Origin: Prevotella sp.
GTDB lineage: Bacteria; Bacteroidota; Bacteroidia; Bacteroidales; Bacteroidaceae
Assembly: GCA_017460515.1 (NCBI GenBank)
Contig: JAFUAY010000016.1
Location: 1 to 51,749, forward strand
DNA: 51,749 nucleotides
Direction of reading: 5' to 3'
Made by a program: the position numbers and the translations under genes. Shown here piece after piece: positions 14,501 through 22,865 of this stretch. Every line of letters begins with the position of its first letter. Within the stretch, counting starts at the first letter, position 1. The notes below the pieces were generated by a model. The model did not search any database, was not told where the DNA came from, and saw only the letters and a list, made by a program, of their open reading frames with translations.

Positions 14501-17178
14501 TAGATTTTGCCATTGCGCACCCAGGCGAAGTTCAGAGCTATGCCATCACCATAGTCCTCGCGGTAAGTAAACTTCTTGTTGATGAGGTCGCCCGAACGTT
14601 CCATCGCTCCGTAATCCAGGATGGAGTTGCCTGCCACGATGGAGTAGAACACGTGCAGGTCACCATAAGACGAGCCTATCTGAACAGTGACAGGTGTTGT
14701 GCCGTCAGCAAACTGTCTGGCTGATATGTAGAACCAGTCTGTGGTGTCTGTCACCAGACTCTTGTCGTCGAGCGAGAAGACTACGAACGTTTGTTCCAGT
14801 TTCTCCTCGCCATATTCCGCCTTCAGCAGGTGCTTGCCACTCTTCAGCTTAGGAAGGGTGAGGGCTGTGTTTGACGTAGCGCTGATCCATTTCCCTCCGT
14901 CAATCTGGTAGCGAAGGCTCGTGCTGACGTCCTTTCCGCCAGCATTCAGTACATGAAGCTTCAGCGGTGGCATCTGCTCTTTCAGTATCATCTCAGGCAG
15001 GTCGGCAGTAATCGCCGTCTTTCTGTTGCCCAAAGGTACGGAGAGCACTCCCTGGTGGGTCTCGCCAGCGACATCCGTCACATCGGCAGTCACCACGAAA
15101 TTATAGAACAGCGGATAGCGACTCTCAGGTAGCACCAATGGCATCTTTACCTCGAAGTGGCCCTCGGCATCGGTAAGCGCTTCGCCACTCAGAATATTGT
15201 TGTCGCCCTCTTCCACATCGTCCATCCAGTAGCGGCGATAGTTGAACCACCAGTAGGCCCTGCGGCGCTCCACTGTGTATCGCACTTTTGCCCCTTGCAC
15301 AGGTACGCCAGCATAGCTCTTGGCAGTAGCCTGAACAGTGAGCGTGTCGCCTGCCTTGTAGTCTTGGGCCACGTCAGGCATCTCCACCTGGAACGTCGGA
15401 CGCTTGTATTCTTCCACCCTGATGGCTTTCGATGAGTTGTTGAAGCGTATCTGATAGCGTCCCGACAGTGCTTTCGTGGGCAGCAGGAACTCCGTGGAGG
15501 CAGTACCGTACGCGTCAGTGGTGAGCTTCTTGCTCTCCACCTCTTTATAATTAGCATCATAGAGGGTGGCTGTCACCTCTCTTCCTGCCTGCACCTCATT
15601 CTCAAATCCGTTCCTGTTGGTATAGAAGATGGCAGCCGCCTGAACCTTCTGTCCAGGACGATAGAGAGCGCGGTCAGTATAGATGGCTATGCGATTGAAC
15701 TCGTGATCGTTTTTGTAATAGCTGTAGTACCCGTAGATACCGCACATCGGACAAGCGCGGTCGGTAGTCGTCGACGCGTAGACCCACCCCTGACGGAAGT
15801 TCTTGTCTTTCAGGAAACATTCACCGTTCTTGGCTGTAGTGAGTGTTATCGTCTTCCCCGTTGACAGGTTAGGCGTGATGCGCACTTGAGCCCCAGCCAC
15901 AGGCTTACCCGTTGTGGCGTTCACCACTACGTAGCGCACCTGATGGTCGGGCAGGTGTTCCGACATGACTCGCAGGTTACTGACATAGTAGAGTGTACGT
16001 ACGGCCTCAGTCGTTGGGTCGCTCTTGAACTCCAGCATGTAGATACCGATAGGCAGCCCCTTCATGACGAGCGAGTCATCATACTGTTCATACTCTTCCT
16101 TCCCTGTATACGTGCGCTGTTGGGTCAGTTTGGGCAGTTGTTTCAGCAGTGGCTTCACCTTCTGGTATTCTTCTGGCGAGTCGACACTCATGCGTTTGCT
16201 GCCGTCAGCATTCACCTGATAGACGTTCATGGTCAGCTTGCTGATACCTCTCAACTGCTTCAGATAAATGGTCTGCTGAGCGTTCGGGATGATCAGTGAC
16301 TCGTGGGCAACGACCTGAAACTTCGCAAACGTCAGTTCGTTGCGGTAGTTGCGCAGCACGTTCATCCGCTTCCATCCGCCCCAATGCTTCAGTGCCTCGT
16401 CGATGAATGCTATCTTTTCTCTCTCATGATCAAATCTCTTTCCTCTCTCCTCGAAATCCCCTCTCTCATATCTCATAATCGCTGCTTCTCCACAGGCTTG
16501 CAGGTCGCCATAGAGGTTGATGAGTGAGTCGAGTCGATGTGACAGTATCTTGCTGCTTAGGCTCTGCACGCTCAGGTAGCTCAGTGCGGAGAGCAGTTGC
16601 GCCTCGCGGTTCTGTGTAGTGAGATAATAGCTGTGGAGCACGTCGAAGCGTTCTGTCTCGGTACAGATGATGCCCAGCAGCGTGTGGTCGTAGTAGCGAC
16701 TGTCGGTTCCTTTCTCAACGAATGGCTCATAGTCGGTTGTCTTCACGGCAGCCAACAGCTGGGGCTGAGCAACCGCCTTCTGCCAGTAGTCGGCAGCCAG
16801 TTGTTTCCAGTTGTCATCCAGTTGGGTGTTGTCGCGGTAGATGCGTCCCAGTACTGTCTCATAGATTGCTTTTAGGGCTACGTTTTGAGCCTGCTGTTCA
16901 CGCTTCTTCAGCCGTTCTACGGCAGGTGACAGTGAGTCGGGCGAGATATTGGTGACGAGTTGCGCCTCTTTCAGCTCCGCCTTCAGCAGTTGTCCGTAGG
17001 CTTTCTCTTTCTCCGCTTTGGCGGCAATCTTTCGGACTACCTCGCGCTCCGTCTGCGGCAGGTCCTTTTCAGCGGCATCGTTGGCCTGTTTCCATAGACT
17101 GGAATAGGTCTGGCCCTTGGCTGTGATAAAGGGAAGTATCGATAGTGCGATAAGTGCACAAAGAACGGTCTTTCTCAT
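11545..17178 (-). CDS. alpha-2-macroglobulin family protein, no thioester
   Basis: The start at 17178 (MRKTVLCALIALSILPF) gives a signal peptide; the longer frame to 17202 would begin upstream of the predicted transcription start. The 1877-residue product has helical repeats in the first 300 residues, a string of macroglobulin domains (DRALYRPGQKVQAAAIF near 505), the A2M domain (FYPQLMADSTGSVTLKFTLPE near 1105) and the alpha/alpha toroid (NGDGSWSWYPGMRGSLW near 1443). The usual CxEQ thioester is replaced by PCYKN near 1335, so it cannot trap proteases covalently. Two stretches (near 13246-13290 and 16418-16470) are repeat-derived. In this family it would sit in the envelope as a protease trap. 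Confidence 0.93.
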   Translation of the reverse strand: MRKTVLCALIALSILPFITAKGQTYSSLWKQANDAAEKDLPQTEREVVRKIAAKAEKEKAYGQLLKAELKEAQLVTNISPDSLSPAVERLKKREQQAQNVALKAIYETVLGRIYRDNTQLDDNWKQLAADYWQKAVAQPQLLAAVKTTDYEPFVEKGTDSRYYDHTLLGIICTETERFDVLHSYYLTTQNREAQLLSALSYLSVQSLSSKILSHRLDSLINLYGDLQACGEAAIMRYERGDFEERGKRFDHEREKIAFIDEALKHWGGWKRMNVLRNYRNELTFAKFQVVAHESLIIPNAQQTIYLKQLRGISKLTMNVYQVNADGSKRMSVDSPEEYQKVKPLLKQLPKLTQQRTYTGKEEYEQYDDSLVMKGLPIGIYMLEFKSDPTTEAVRTLYYVSNLRVMSEHLPDHQVRYVVVNATTGKPVAGAQVRITPNLSTGKTITLTTAKNGECFLKDKNFRQGWVYASTTTDRACPMCGIYGYYSYYKNDHEFNRIAIYTDRALYRPGQKVQAAAIFYTNRNGFENEVQAGREVTATLYDANYKEVESKKLTTDAYGTASTEFLLPTKALSGRYQIRFNNSSKAIRVEEYKRPTFQVEMPDVAQDYKAGDTLTVQATAKSYAGVPVQGAKVRYTVERRRAYWWFNYRRYWMDDVEEGDNNILSGEALTDAEGHFEVKMPLVLPESRYPLFYNFVVTADVTDVAGETHQGVLSVPLGNRKTAITADLPEMILKEQMPPLKLHVLNAGGKDVSTSLRYQIDGGKWISATSNTALTLPKLKSGKHLLKAEYGEEKLEQTFVVFSLDDKSLVTDTTDWFYISARQFADGTTPVTVQIGSSYGDLHVFYSIVAGNSILDYGAMERSGDLINKKFTYREDYGDGIALNFAWVRNGKIYNHTAQIKRPLPDKELRMKWETFRDRLTPGQQEEWTLSITDVEGKPVAAQLMATLFDKSLDQILAHNWELSPALQLSIPSVQWFYGQPSALHRAGYRPVKYLNAEPLSFSRFDDSLFPNMFYGRYMFRRVGVLHKNMAMAAKANVMTEEAEGEVLKAKEVATADAVSQSTGLSADEMDLALNGRIAGLSMKEDRGERKEETPQVELRQNLQETAFFYPQLMADSTGSVTLKFTLPESLTTWRFMGIAHTKDMMHGFLSGEAVAQKEVMIQPNLPRFIRTGDKATISARVFNTSDKPLTATVRLVLSDPESNAVVYSERSTETLPANQSIATTFPVDGSQLAQRSLLVCTMTVETESHSDGEQSYLPVLSNMERVTVSVPFTQNEPGTKEIDLSKLFPTAVANPAAVANSTLYTQHSKLSIEYTNNPAWLMVQALPTVAQPCYKNAISQAAAFYANSLGLHILNQAPQAKHVFESWKREQTTATEDATLLSSLSKNEELKDLLLNETPWVMDADRETEQMNRLADFFDENLMQQRNASAIENMRQLQNGDGSWSWYPGMRGSLWITISVSEMLVRLNKMAGKQQPTADMLTRAFRFMDSEMVRIVDEMKKEEKKGHQQTFPGGFALEYLYLTTLDGRQHDAKTKVAQTYLKNLLKKQTRNQSIYAKALSAIILNSATYIKSLKEYTVYSEEMGRYYDTQRAAYSWRDYRIPTQVAAIEAIQLLTPQDTQTLDEMRRWLLQEKRTQVWDTPINSVNAIYAFLNEKATAGSEKEATESGKATTESGKLTTATPAVLAIDGSPIGTSTPTAGLGYVKTTLPVTSDKLPHTFTAEKTSKGTSWGAVYAQFMQSTSDITDQQSGISVKREVLHSPLKVGDRIKIRITIEAQRDYDFVQVIDRRAACMEPVSQLSGYQYALGGDGAYCTPKDYTTNYYFDRLSKGKHVIETEYYIDRAGTYETGTCVVECAYAPAFRALSHSLTFNVLPNEK
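13246..13290. repeat. GTGTAGAGT word array inside the macroglobulin gene
   Basis: About 45 nt of the words found at 6174, 7165 and 8201, followed by TTGCTACCGC. It encodes NSTLYTQHSKLSIEYT, a peptide unlike its surroundings. Confidence 0.78.
13905..13936. repeat. CCTCT word array inside the macroglobulin gene
   Basis: Short C/T-rich words (TCCTCTTTCCTCTCTCC and variants) encode the charged stretch KEDRGERKEE on the minus strand. A similar array is at 16418-16470 in the same gene (GDFEERGKRFDHEREK). Confidence 0.5.
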
Positions 17179-17199
17179 AAGGAATTCAGTTATTTTTCG

Positions 17200-17207
17200 C
17201 AAAGATA
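17200..17207 (-). promoter_or_regulatory. -7 element of the macroglobulin operon
   Basis: Minus-strand TATCTTTG, 22 nt before the chosen start. The upstream box is weak (GGTTTA). It supports the start at 17178. Confidence 0.6.
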
Positions 17208-17261
17208 AAGAATAATTCTGACTTAAACCTATTGATTAAGGTGAAAAATGATTTTTTTTAC

Positions 17262-17269
17262 TATTTTTG
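17262..17269 (+). promoter_or_regulatory. -7 element of the helicase gene
   Basis: TATTTTTG on the plus strand, 23 nt before ATG 17293. It is divergent from the macroglobulin promoter and supports the internal start of the helicase. Confidence 0.6.
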
Positions 17270-17292
17270 CATGCGAAAAACGGAATGTAGGT

Positions 17293-19938
17293 ATGGAATT
17301 TAACAAAGAACAGCAGGCAGTGATTGAGGCAACGGGTGGACATCATCTGGTGCTTGCCCCTCCGGGATGCGGTAAGACGGCAGTACTCGCGGAGCGTATC
17401 GTATGGGCTCATCGCCAGGGCGTGGCGTTTAAGGATATGGCTTGTCTCACCTTTACCAACCGGGCCTCGCGAGGCATGCATGAGCGCATCTGTCAACGGA
17501 TGTCTGACCAGTCGGATATTGGTGACCTCTTCGTGGGCAATGTGCACCGTTTCTGTTCACAGTTCCTCTTCCAACAGGGACATGTGGCTGAGCATGCTGC
17601 CATCATCGATACTGACACCAGTATCAGCATTCTGGCTGATTACCTGGGTGAAGACGAGCTCACCGTATTGGGTGATGCCAAGCATCGTCAGCGCTATTCG
17701 CAGATCATCAACCTGCAGCACCTGATGTATCAGCATGCTCATCACTATCCTGAAGACCTGCTCGTCCATACAGAAGCGTTGAACACTGTGGCACTCAAGG
17801 AACTCTGTCAGTCTTTTAAGGTTGATGATGAGCAAGCAGCCGCCCAGGAGTTCTACCGCCATGCAGAGCATTACCGTGATGAGCATCATGCCCTGAGTCG
17901 TGAGGCCCAGTACTTGCTTACCTGTCTCTATGCAGCCCGGCGCTATGAGCAGTATAAGCAGCAAAACGATCTGCTCGACTTCGAAGACCTCCTTCTCTTT
18001 ACCTACGATACCCTTGACTCATCTCTCGACTCTCATCATTCGTCTGAGCAACGCTCTTTCATGCGGAGCTCTCTCCTCATCGATGAAGTCCAGGACTTGA
18101 ACCCTCTGCAGTTGGCTATCATTGATCAGTTTACTGCTCCCGATGCTACTACCATTTATCTGGGCGATGCCCAACAAGCTATTTTCTCTTTCATGGGCGC
18201 CAAGACTGATACGCTTCAGCTGCTTCACCAGCGGGCAGGCGCCAGCAGGTTCCATAATTTCTATCATAACTACCGTTCGCCTCAGTATCTGTTAGAGGTA
18301 TTTAACACCTATGCTGAGCAGCAGTTGGGAATAGCCCCTGAGCTGCTGCCTTCCACGCAAGACTTCACTCCCAAGCGTCAGGGCGACCTGTTGATAGCTG
18401 ATAGCGAGACCAATATTGACGAGGTGAACCTTGTGGCACGAATGGTGCGCCGTCTTTATGAGGGTTACCCCAACGAGACCACAGCGGTAGTAGTGGCATT
18501 CAACAGTGATGCTGATGAGATCAGTGCAGCCCTCTCACGCGTACCTCATTTTAAGGTATCGGGTACCGACCTGTTCTCAACACCAGAGGTGCGCCTGCTC
18601 CTGGCCCATCTCAGTGTGGTGGCAATGGAACAGAATTTCATTGCCTGGTCACAGCTGTTCACGGGCTTGAAGGTCTATCGTTCGCAGTCGGCAGCCCGTC
18701 AGTTCGTTCATTCGCTCAAGGAACTGTCCATCTCGCCAGTCGATTTCCTGCAGTACGATTGCGCTACCTATCTGTCGCAGTTTGTTGCCACTTACGAGCA
18801 ACAAGACCTTGTGGTCTTCGATACCGAGACAACGGGCTTGAGTGTCTTCGATGACGATGTGGTTCAGATAGCAGCCATCCGCGTCCGACAGGGTAGGGTG
18901 GTAGACCAATTAGATCTGTTTATCGATACTGATCGTGAGATTCCCGCCATGTTGGGTGATGTGGTCAACCCGTTGGTTGAGGAATATGCCCGTCAGCCCC
19001 ACGTGTCGCATCGTGAGGCTTTAGAACGCTTCGTGGCTTTTGCCAGTGACTGTGCCATTCTGGGCCATAACGCTACCTATGACTATCAGATTATCGAACA
19101 TAACATGCAGCGCTATGCCCCGGAGCTCTCCGTGCCTCAGCTCTGGCCTCAGTATTGGGACTCGTTGAAGCTTATCCGACTCTTGCGTCCCCGTCTGAAG
19201 AGCTATCGACTGAAGTCGCTCTTGGAGACGCTCCATTTAGAAGGTGAGAACTCCCATCTGGCCAGCGATGATATTATGGCTACGCTAAGTCTCGTGGACT
19301 ACTGTTATGCTGAGGCTCGTCAACTCATTCCCCATCAGATGGATTTCATCTCCCGTCATCAGCTGATTATTGAGCGTTTCCGCAATGTCTACCAGCCTCT
19401 CTATGCCCATTCTGTGGCCTTGCTCTACCAAAGGAAGTCGCAGTCGGTACTTTCTGATGAGCTGCTCTATGCCTACAACTATCTGCGTGAACAAGAGCGC
19501 ATCACCGATATACCCAAATTGAACTATATCCTCAACTATATCAACATCGACCTGTTGACACCTGATAGCGATACCTCGCTGTCAGAACAGCTGAGCCGAC
19601 ATCTGCAGGATCTCACTACGTTGAAGGAGGCCGACCTCTGTGGCTCGTCCAGTATGAAGGAGCGTGTGTTCATCTCTACTGTTCATAAGGCCAAGGGACT
19701 GGAGTTCGACAATGTTATCGTCTTCGATGCTGTTGAGGGTAAATATCCCAGTGCCTACGCCGACAGTTCACAGCAGAGCGCGGAAGAGGCTCGTAAGTTC
19801 TACGTCGCCATCTCCCGCGCCCGTCGTCGTTTGATTGTTACCTGGTGTCATCACAGCGTCACCCGCTACGGTCGCTGGTTCGAGAAGCAGCTCACTCCCT
19901 TCATGGACTCTATTCGTCACTTCTTCTCCGTGTTGTGA
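17293..19938 (+). CDS. UvrD/Rep helicase with a nested DnaQ-type exonuclease
   Basis: The start at 17293 (MEFNKEQQAVIEA) is just after the promoter; an upstream ATG at 17248 would precede it. The 881-residue protein has superfamily 1A helicase motifs: LAPPGCGKTAV (21-31), LLIDEVQDLNP near 261, GDAQQAIFSF, then STVHKAKGLEF near 794 and VAISRARRRL near 837. Between motifs IV and V lies a DEDD exonuclease: FDTETTG near 508, HNATYDYQII near 591 and HLASDDIM near 655. All catalytic residues seem present. It should unwind DNA 3' to 5' and degrade a 3' end. It stands alone as a single gene. Confidence 0.93.
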   Translation: MEFNKEQQAVIEATGGHHLVLAPPGCGKTAVLAERIVWAHRQGVAFKDMACLTFTNRASRGMHERICQRMSDQSDIGDLFVGNVHRFCSQFLFQQGHVAEHAAIIDTDTSISILADYLGEDELTVLGDAKHRQRYSQIINLQHLMYQHAHHYPEDLLVHTEALNTVALKELCQSFKVDDEQAAAQEFYRHAEHYRDEHHALSREAQYLLTCLYAARRYEQYKQQNDLLDFEDLLLFTYDTLDSSLDSHHSSEQRSFMRSSLLIDEVQDLNPLQLAIIDQFTAPDATTIYLGDAQQAIFSFMGAKTDTLQLLHQRAGASRFHNFYHNYRSPQYLLEVFNTYAEQQLGIAPELLPSTQDFTPKRQGDLLIADSETNIDEVNLVARMVRRLYEGYPNETTAVVVAFNSDADEISAALSRVPHFKVSGTDLFSTPEVRLLLAHLSVVAMEQNFIAWSQLFTGLKVYRSQSAARQFVHSLKELSISPVDFLQYDCATYLSQFVATYEQQDLVVFDTETTGLSVFDDDVVQIAAIRVRQGRVVDQLDLFIDTDREIPAMLGDVVNPLVEEYARQPHVSHREALERFVAFASDCAILGHNATYDYQIIEHNMQRYAPELSVPQLWPQYWDSLKLIRLLRPRLKSYRLKSLLETLHLEGENSHLASDDIMATLSLVDYCYAEARQLIPHQMDFISRHQLIIERFRNVYQPLYAHSVALLYQRKSQSVLSDELLYAYNYLREQERITDIPKLNYILNYINIDLLTPDSDTSLSEQLSRHLQDLTTLKEADLCGSSSMKERVFISTVHKAKGLEFDNVIVFDAVEGKYPSAYADSSQQSAEEARKFYVAISRARRRLIVTWCHHSVTRYGRWFEKQLTPFMDSIRHFFSVL

Positions 19939-19939
19939 C

Positions 19940-20860
19940 TTATAATTCTTCAATATTGATGCCTGTTGCCTTGATAATATCAGCAGCTGACATGCCCATT
20001 TGCTTCAAATTGCGAGCAATAGCAAGACTCTTCTCATGTTCGCCTTCTGCACGACCTTCTGCACGTCCTTCTGCACGACCTTCTGCACGTCCTTCCGCAC
20101 GACCTTCTTCACGACCTTCAAGACGTGCTTCCCCGCGGGCAGTGATAATCTGGTCGGCAAGTATTACACGGTTATCTATGTAACGGCGGTATTCTGCTTG
20201 CTCCTCACGGCTCATCTTCGTGAACTGCAATTTTTCGCGTGCCTCCTTCAGACCTGGGGCATCGGCATCGTCGGGTATCTCACTTGTTGAAAGGAAATAG
20301 GCCCACTGTTCCAAAGGCACCTTCGACCAGCGATTGAAGTCATTGACCTTCAAGATGAAATATTCCGGGTATAGCTTATAGACCTCTGAGACGCCAAACT
20401 TCTGCTGCTGGAATGTTGATAACTGTAGAACATCGTTATGATGAAGTCCGCGAAACTCCGTCTTTCCGTGATACACGAAGTCCTTGCCCTGCCCAAGGTC
20501 GAAATACACAATATTGATGGAATATACCTTCTTGACGTTGTCATAGTTCTTGCCACTGTCGATATACTCCGTTACGAGTTTTGATGCACCAAACAGAATG
20601 CGCTGGAAATATGCATACTCAGACTCCCCCTGCACCTCGATAAGCAACAGTTCGCCATTATTGTCTTCGGCCAGGATGTCCACACGGTTCATCTTGGAAT
20701 CGTCACGATCCTTGTTGCCTTCACTCTCCAGCAAACGACGTATTTTGATGCTTCGGCCAAGCATCGTCGAAACAAAGCCTTCAAGTACGCCGAAGTTTGC
20801 CTTGTCGCGTAGTAAGCGCTTCAGTGCCCAGTCAAAACTGATATATGTCTTGTCTCTCAT
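19940..20860 (-). CDS. Rpn/PD-(D/E)XK nuclease-family protein
   Basis: The start at 20860 (MRDKTYISFDWALKRLLRDK) follows a near-perfect promoter, which excludes the longer frame to 21016. The 306-residue product belongs to the transposase-like Rpn family: the nuclease core is RVDILAEDNNGELLLIEVQ with Asp and the E-x-Q motif, then QRILFGASKLVTEY and VYSINIVYFDL. The C-terminus holds four to five tandem RAEG repeats (20044-20115) before MGMSAADIIKATGI, typical for this family. It probably makes DNA breaks that promote recombination. It converges with the helicase gene, ending 1 nt away. Confidence 0.9.
   Translation of the reverse strand: MRDKTYISFDWALKRLLRDKANFGVLEGFVSTMLGRSIKIRRLLESEGNKDRDDSKMNRVDILAEDNNGELLLIEVQGESEYAYFQRILFGASKLVTEYIDSGKNYDNVKKVYSINIVYFDLGQGKDFVYHGKTEFRGLHHNDVLQLSTFQQQKFGVSEVYKLYPEYFILKVNDFNRWSKVPLEQWAYFLSTSEIPDDADAPGLKEAREKLQFTKMSREEQAEYRRYIDNRVILADQIITARGEARLEGREEGRAEGRAEGRAEGRAEGRAEGEHEKSLAIARNLKQMGMSAADIIKATGINIEEL
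20044..20115. repeat. 12-bp tandem repeat coding for RAEG
   Basis: About six copies of the 12-mer CCTTCTGCACGA with small changes, in frame inside the Rpn gene. Copy number can change without frame loss. Confidence 0.85.
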
Positions 20861-20888
20861 CTTACTGTCTGTTTTATCCTTACGACTG

Positions 20889-20920
20889 CAAAGATAAGGA
20901 TTCTTTTTGAACCAACCAAA
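20889..20920 (-). promoter_or_regulatory. promoter of the Rpn gene
   Basis: Minus-strand TTTGG (20916-20920), 19 nt, TATCTTTG (20889-20896). It decides the start at 20860. Confidence 0.8.
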
Positions 20921-20974
20921 TAATCTGATGAAAAACATAACAAACAGCTCCATCATAAGAAAAGCTGGTTTTTC

Positions 20975-21006
20975 TTTTGCCTTTTGCTTGCTTATTCGTA
21001 CCTTTG
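20975..21006 (+). promoter_or_regulatory. promoter of rmuC
   Basis: TTTTG (20975-20979), 19 nt, TACCTTTG (20999-21006). It decides the start at 21031. Confidence 0.78.
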
Positions 21007-21030
21007 TCCCTGACAAAACGAATTGACAGC

Positions 21031-22398
21031 ATGGAACTATATCTTATCATCGCCCTCGTAGGGATCATCATCATGGCATGGGTGGGCTACTTCTTAGGGA
21101 AGAGGAGCCAGCAGGAACGTATCGCAGACCTCAAATCACAATACGACTCGCAACTGGCGCAGACAAAGAGTGCCTACGACTCGCAGTTGGCACAGGTAAA
21201 GACTGCGTGTGAGTCACAGTTGGCGCAGGCCAGGGCATCGTATGATGAACGGTTGAAGGAGGTGAAGGCTTCTCAGGAGAAACAACTGGAAGCCCTGCGT
21301 GAGATGAACAAACGACAGGTGGAGGATCAGCTGACACTCATCAAGGAACAGATGCGCTCCACGTCAGAGACGGTGCTGAAAGCTCGTCAGCAGGAACTGG
21401 GCGAGGAGAATTTGGAACAGATGTCGAAAATCGTAGACCCTTTGCAGCAGAGCCTGAAGCTGATGCGCGAAGCACTGAATGACTCGAAAGAGAAACAGCA
21501 GGAGGCACTGCATAAACTGGATGCTACCATTCAGGCGAACATGAAGAACAGTGCCGACCTGGGTGAGACTGCCGCCCGACTGACCAGGGCGCTGACGGGT
21601 GAGGTGAAGGTTCAAGGCAATTTCGGCGAGCTGAAACTGAAGCAGCTCCTGGAAGATATGGGGCTCAAGGATGGTGAACAATATTCGTCACAAGAACATC
21701 TGCGCGACAAACTGGGCAATCAGATCAAGGATGATGAGGGACGCGGACTGATTCCTGACTTCATCCTCCACTTCCCCAACAATCGCGACGTGATCGTAGA
21801 CTCGAAGATGTCGTTCACTGCCTACGAGCGATACGTGAACAGCGAAGACCCCGCAGAACAGTCGCAGGCACTGAAAGAACATCTCATCAGCGTACGTGCA
21901 CAGGTGGACCGACTGGCTAAGAAGGACTATAGCCGCTATCTGAAAGAGGGATACAACAAACTGAACTTCGTCATCATGTACATCCATACCGAGGGGGCCC
22001 TCAATCTGGCACTGCTCAACGACAGCGCACTCTGGCGCGAATCCTACGACAAGGGTGTACTGATACTCGGACCGCAGACCATGTATATGAACCTGCGCAT
22101 ACTGGAACTGATGTGGACTCAGGTGAAGCAGCTGCAGAACCAGGAGGATATGATGCGTGCCGCCAGTCAGATTATCGACCGCACCCAGGACTTCGCCATC
22201 CGTTTTGCTGATGTGGAGTCACGGATGCGTGATACCGTCAATAGCATTAACAAACTGAAGATCACTACCGCAGAGAGCGGAGCCAGTATCATCACCGCTG
22301 CCAAGAACCTCCTCAAGGCAGGTGCCCGCGAGAACAAGAAGAAACGGAGCCTGAACGAGACCGATCCTACGTCCGACACACTCTTCCTGGAAGAATAG
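21031..22398 (+). CDS. rmuC: RmuC-family DNA recombination protein
   Basis: The start at 21031 (MELYLIIALVGIIIMAWVGYFLG) follows the promoter by 24 nt. The 455-residue protein has one N-terminal membrane segment, a long coiled coil (about 25-170) with degenerate repeats of the form SQLAQxKxxYD, and the RmuC domain (GNFGELKLKQLLEDMGL near 195 to the VLILGPQTMYMNLRILE part near 345), a nuclease-related fold. RmuC limits inversions at short inverted repeats in E. coli, so its presence beside repeat-rich DNA is notable. The tail is basic and probably flexible. Confidence 0.95.
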   Translation: MELYLIIALVGIIIMAWVGYFLGKRSQQERIADLKSQYDSQLAQTKSAYDSQLAQVKTACESQLAQARASYDERLKEVKASQEKQLEALREMNKRQVEDQLTLIKEQMRSTSETVLKARQQELGEENLEQMSKIVDPLQQSLKLMREALNDSKEKQQEALHKLDATIQANMKNSADLGETAARLTRALTGEVKVQGNFGELKLKQLLEDMGLKDGEQYSSQEHLRDKLGNQIKDDEGRGLIPDFILHFPNNRDVIVDSKMSFTAYERYVNSEDPAEQSQALKEHLISVRAQVDRLAKKDYSRYLKEGYNKLNFVIMYIHTEGALNLALLNDSALWRESYDKGVLILGPQTMYMNLRILELMWTQVKQLQNQEDMMRAASQIIDRTQDFAIRFADVESRMRDTVNSINKLKITTAESGASIITAAKNLLKAGARENKKKRSLNETDPTSDTLFLEE

Positions 22399-22441
22399 AG
22401 CCTAAGCTTTGCTATTTGCAAACACCATGTTTAGCCTTCGT

Positions 22442-22563
22442 AATCAATAGGATTACGAGTGCTAACTCTATTGATTACGAGTCACAATCAATAGGATTAC
22501 GAGTGCTAACTCTATGGATTTGCATGGTGGAGTGGTCACGGTCACAGCTGTGACCATGTGACC
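22442..22563. repeat. 44-bp tandem repeat followed by nested palindromes
   Basis: A 44-nt unit beginning AATCAATAGGATTACGAG occurs at 22442-22485 and again, in part, from 22486. The unit itself has inverted arms AATCAATAG and CTATTGATT. Next comes GGTCACAGCTGTGACC, a perfect 16-bp palindrome at 22540-22555, inside outer arms GGTCAC (22534-22539) and GTGACC (22558-22563). It is non-coding and just after rmuC; the palindrome may also end that transcript. Confidence 0.8.
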
Positions 22564-22625
22564 GAGTGACTGCGAGGATTGAAAAAATTCTCGCCTGATT
22601 TCTTGTCTGTTTCCAAATAATTGTC

Positions 22626-22633
22626 TAAATTTG
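22626..22633 (+). promoter_or_regulatory. -7 element before the structured RNA
   Basis: TAAATTTG matches TAnnTTTG. The upstream box is weak (TTG at 22603-22605). Transcription would start near 22640 and enter the structured region. Confidence 0.5.
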
Positions 22634-22639
22634 CACCTA

Positions 22640-22865
22640 ATCACTGGCAAATGACCTCAGCGGAGGCCGCCAGCGAGACTTTTGTGGAAATATAACAAGC
22701 GTTTGCTGTTATTCGGATTGTCCTAAGAATCTCGCAAATTCAATTAGCAAAACCGAAGAATAAGTCGCAAGCGCTCATGTGTTAAGCATGGGCGTGACTT
22801 ATCTGGTTTTGCAGGCATGCGAGAGCCTTTAGGACATAGATGGGAATACCGTCCATGTCTTTTTG
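22640..22865 (+). ncRNA. multi-hairpin structured RNA upstream of the RM-like pair
   Basis: Helices read directly: CTGGC/GCCAG with an inner CCTC/GGAG (about 22644-22673); P1 GTCCTAA (22720-22726) with TTAGGAC (22829-22835) and TCTCGCA (22730-22736) with TGCGAGA (22818-22824); P2 GCAAAACC (22747-22754) with GGTTTTGC (22805-22812); P3 ATAAGTC (22760-22766) with GACTTAT (22796-22802); P4 CGCTCATG (22772-22779) with CATGGGCG (22787-22794). A terminator-like hairpin ends at 22859 and is followed by TTTTTG. GCAGGCAT (22811-22818) can pair instead with ATGCCTGC (22873-22880). The methyltransferase starts at 22917. It may be a free RNA or a switchable leader; no known class is recognised. Confidence 0.65.

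Noticed and set aside
20861-21016. Extra N-terminal 52 residues of the Rpn protein
   Set aside because: The segment spans the promoter at 20889-20920 and is not like the family start MRDKTYISFD.
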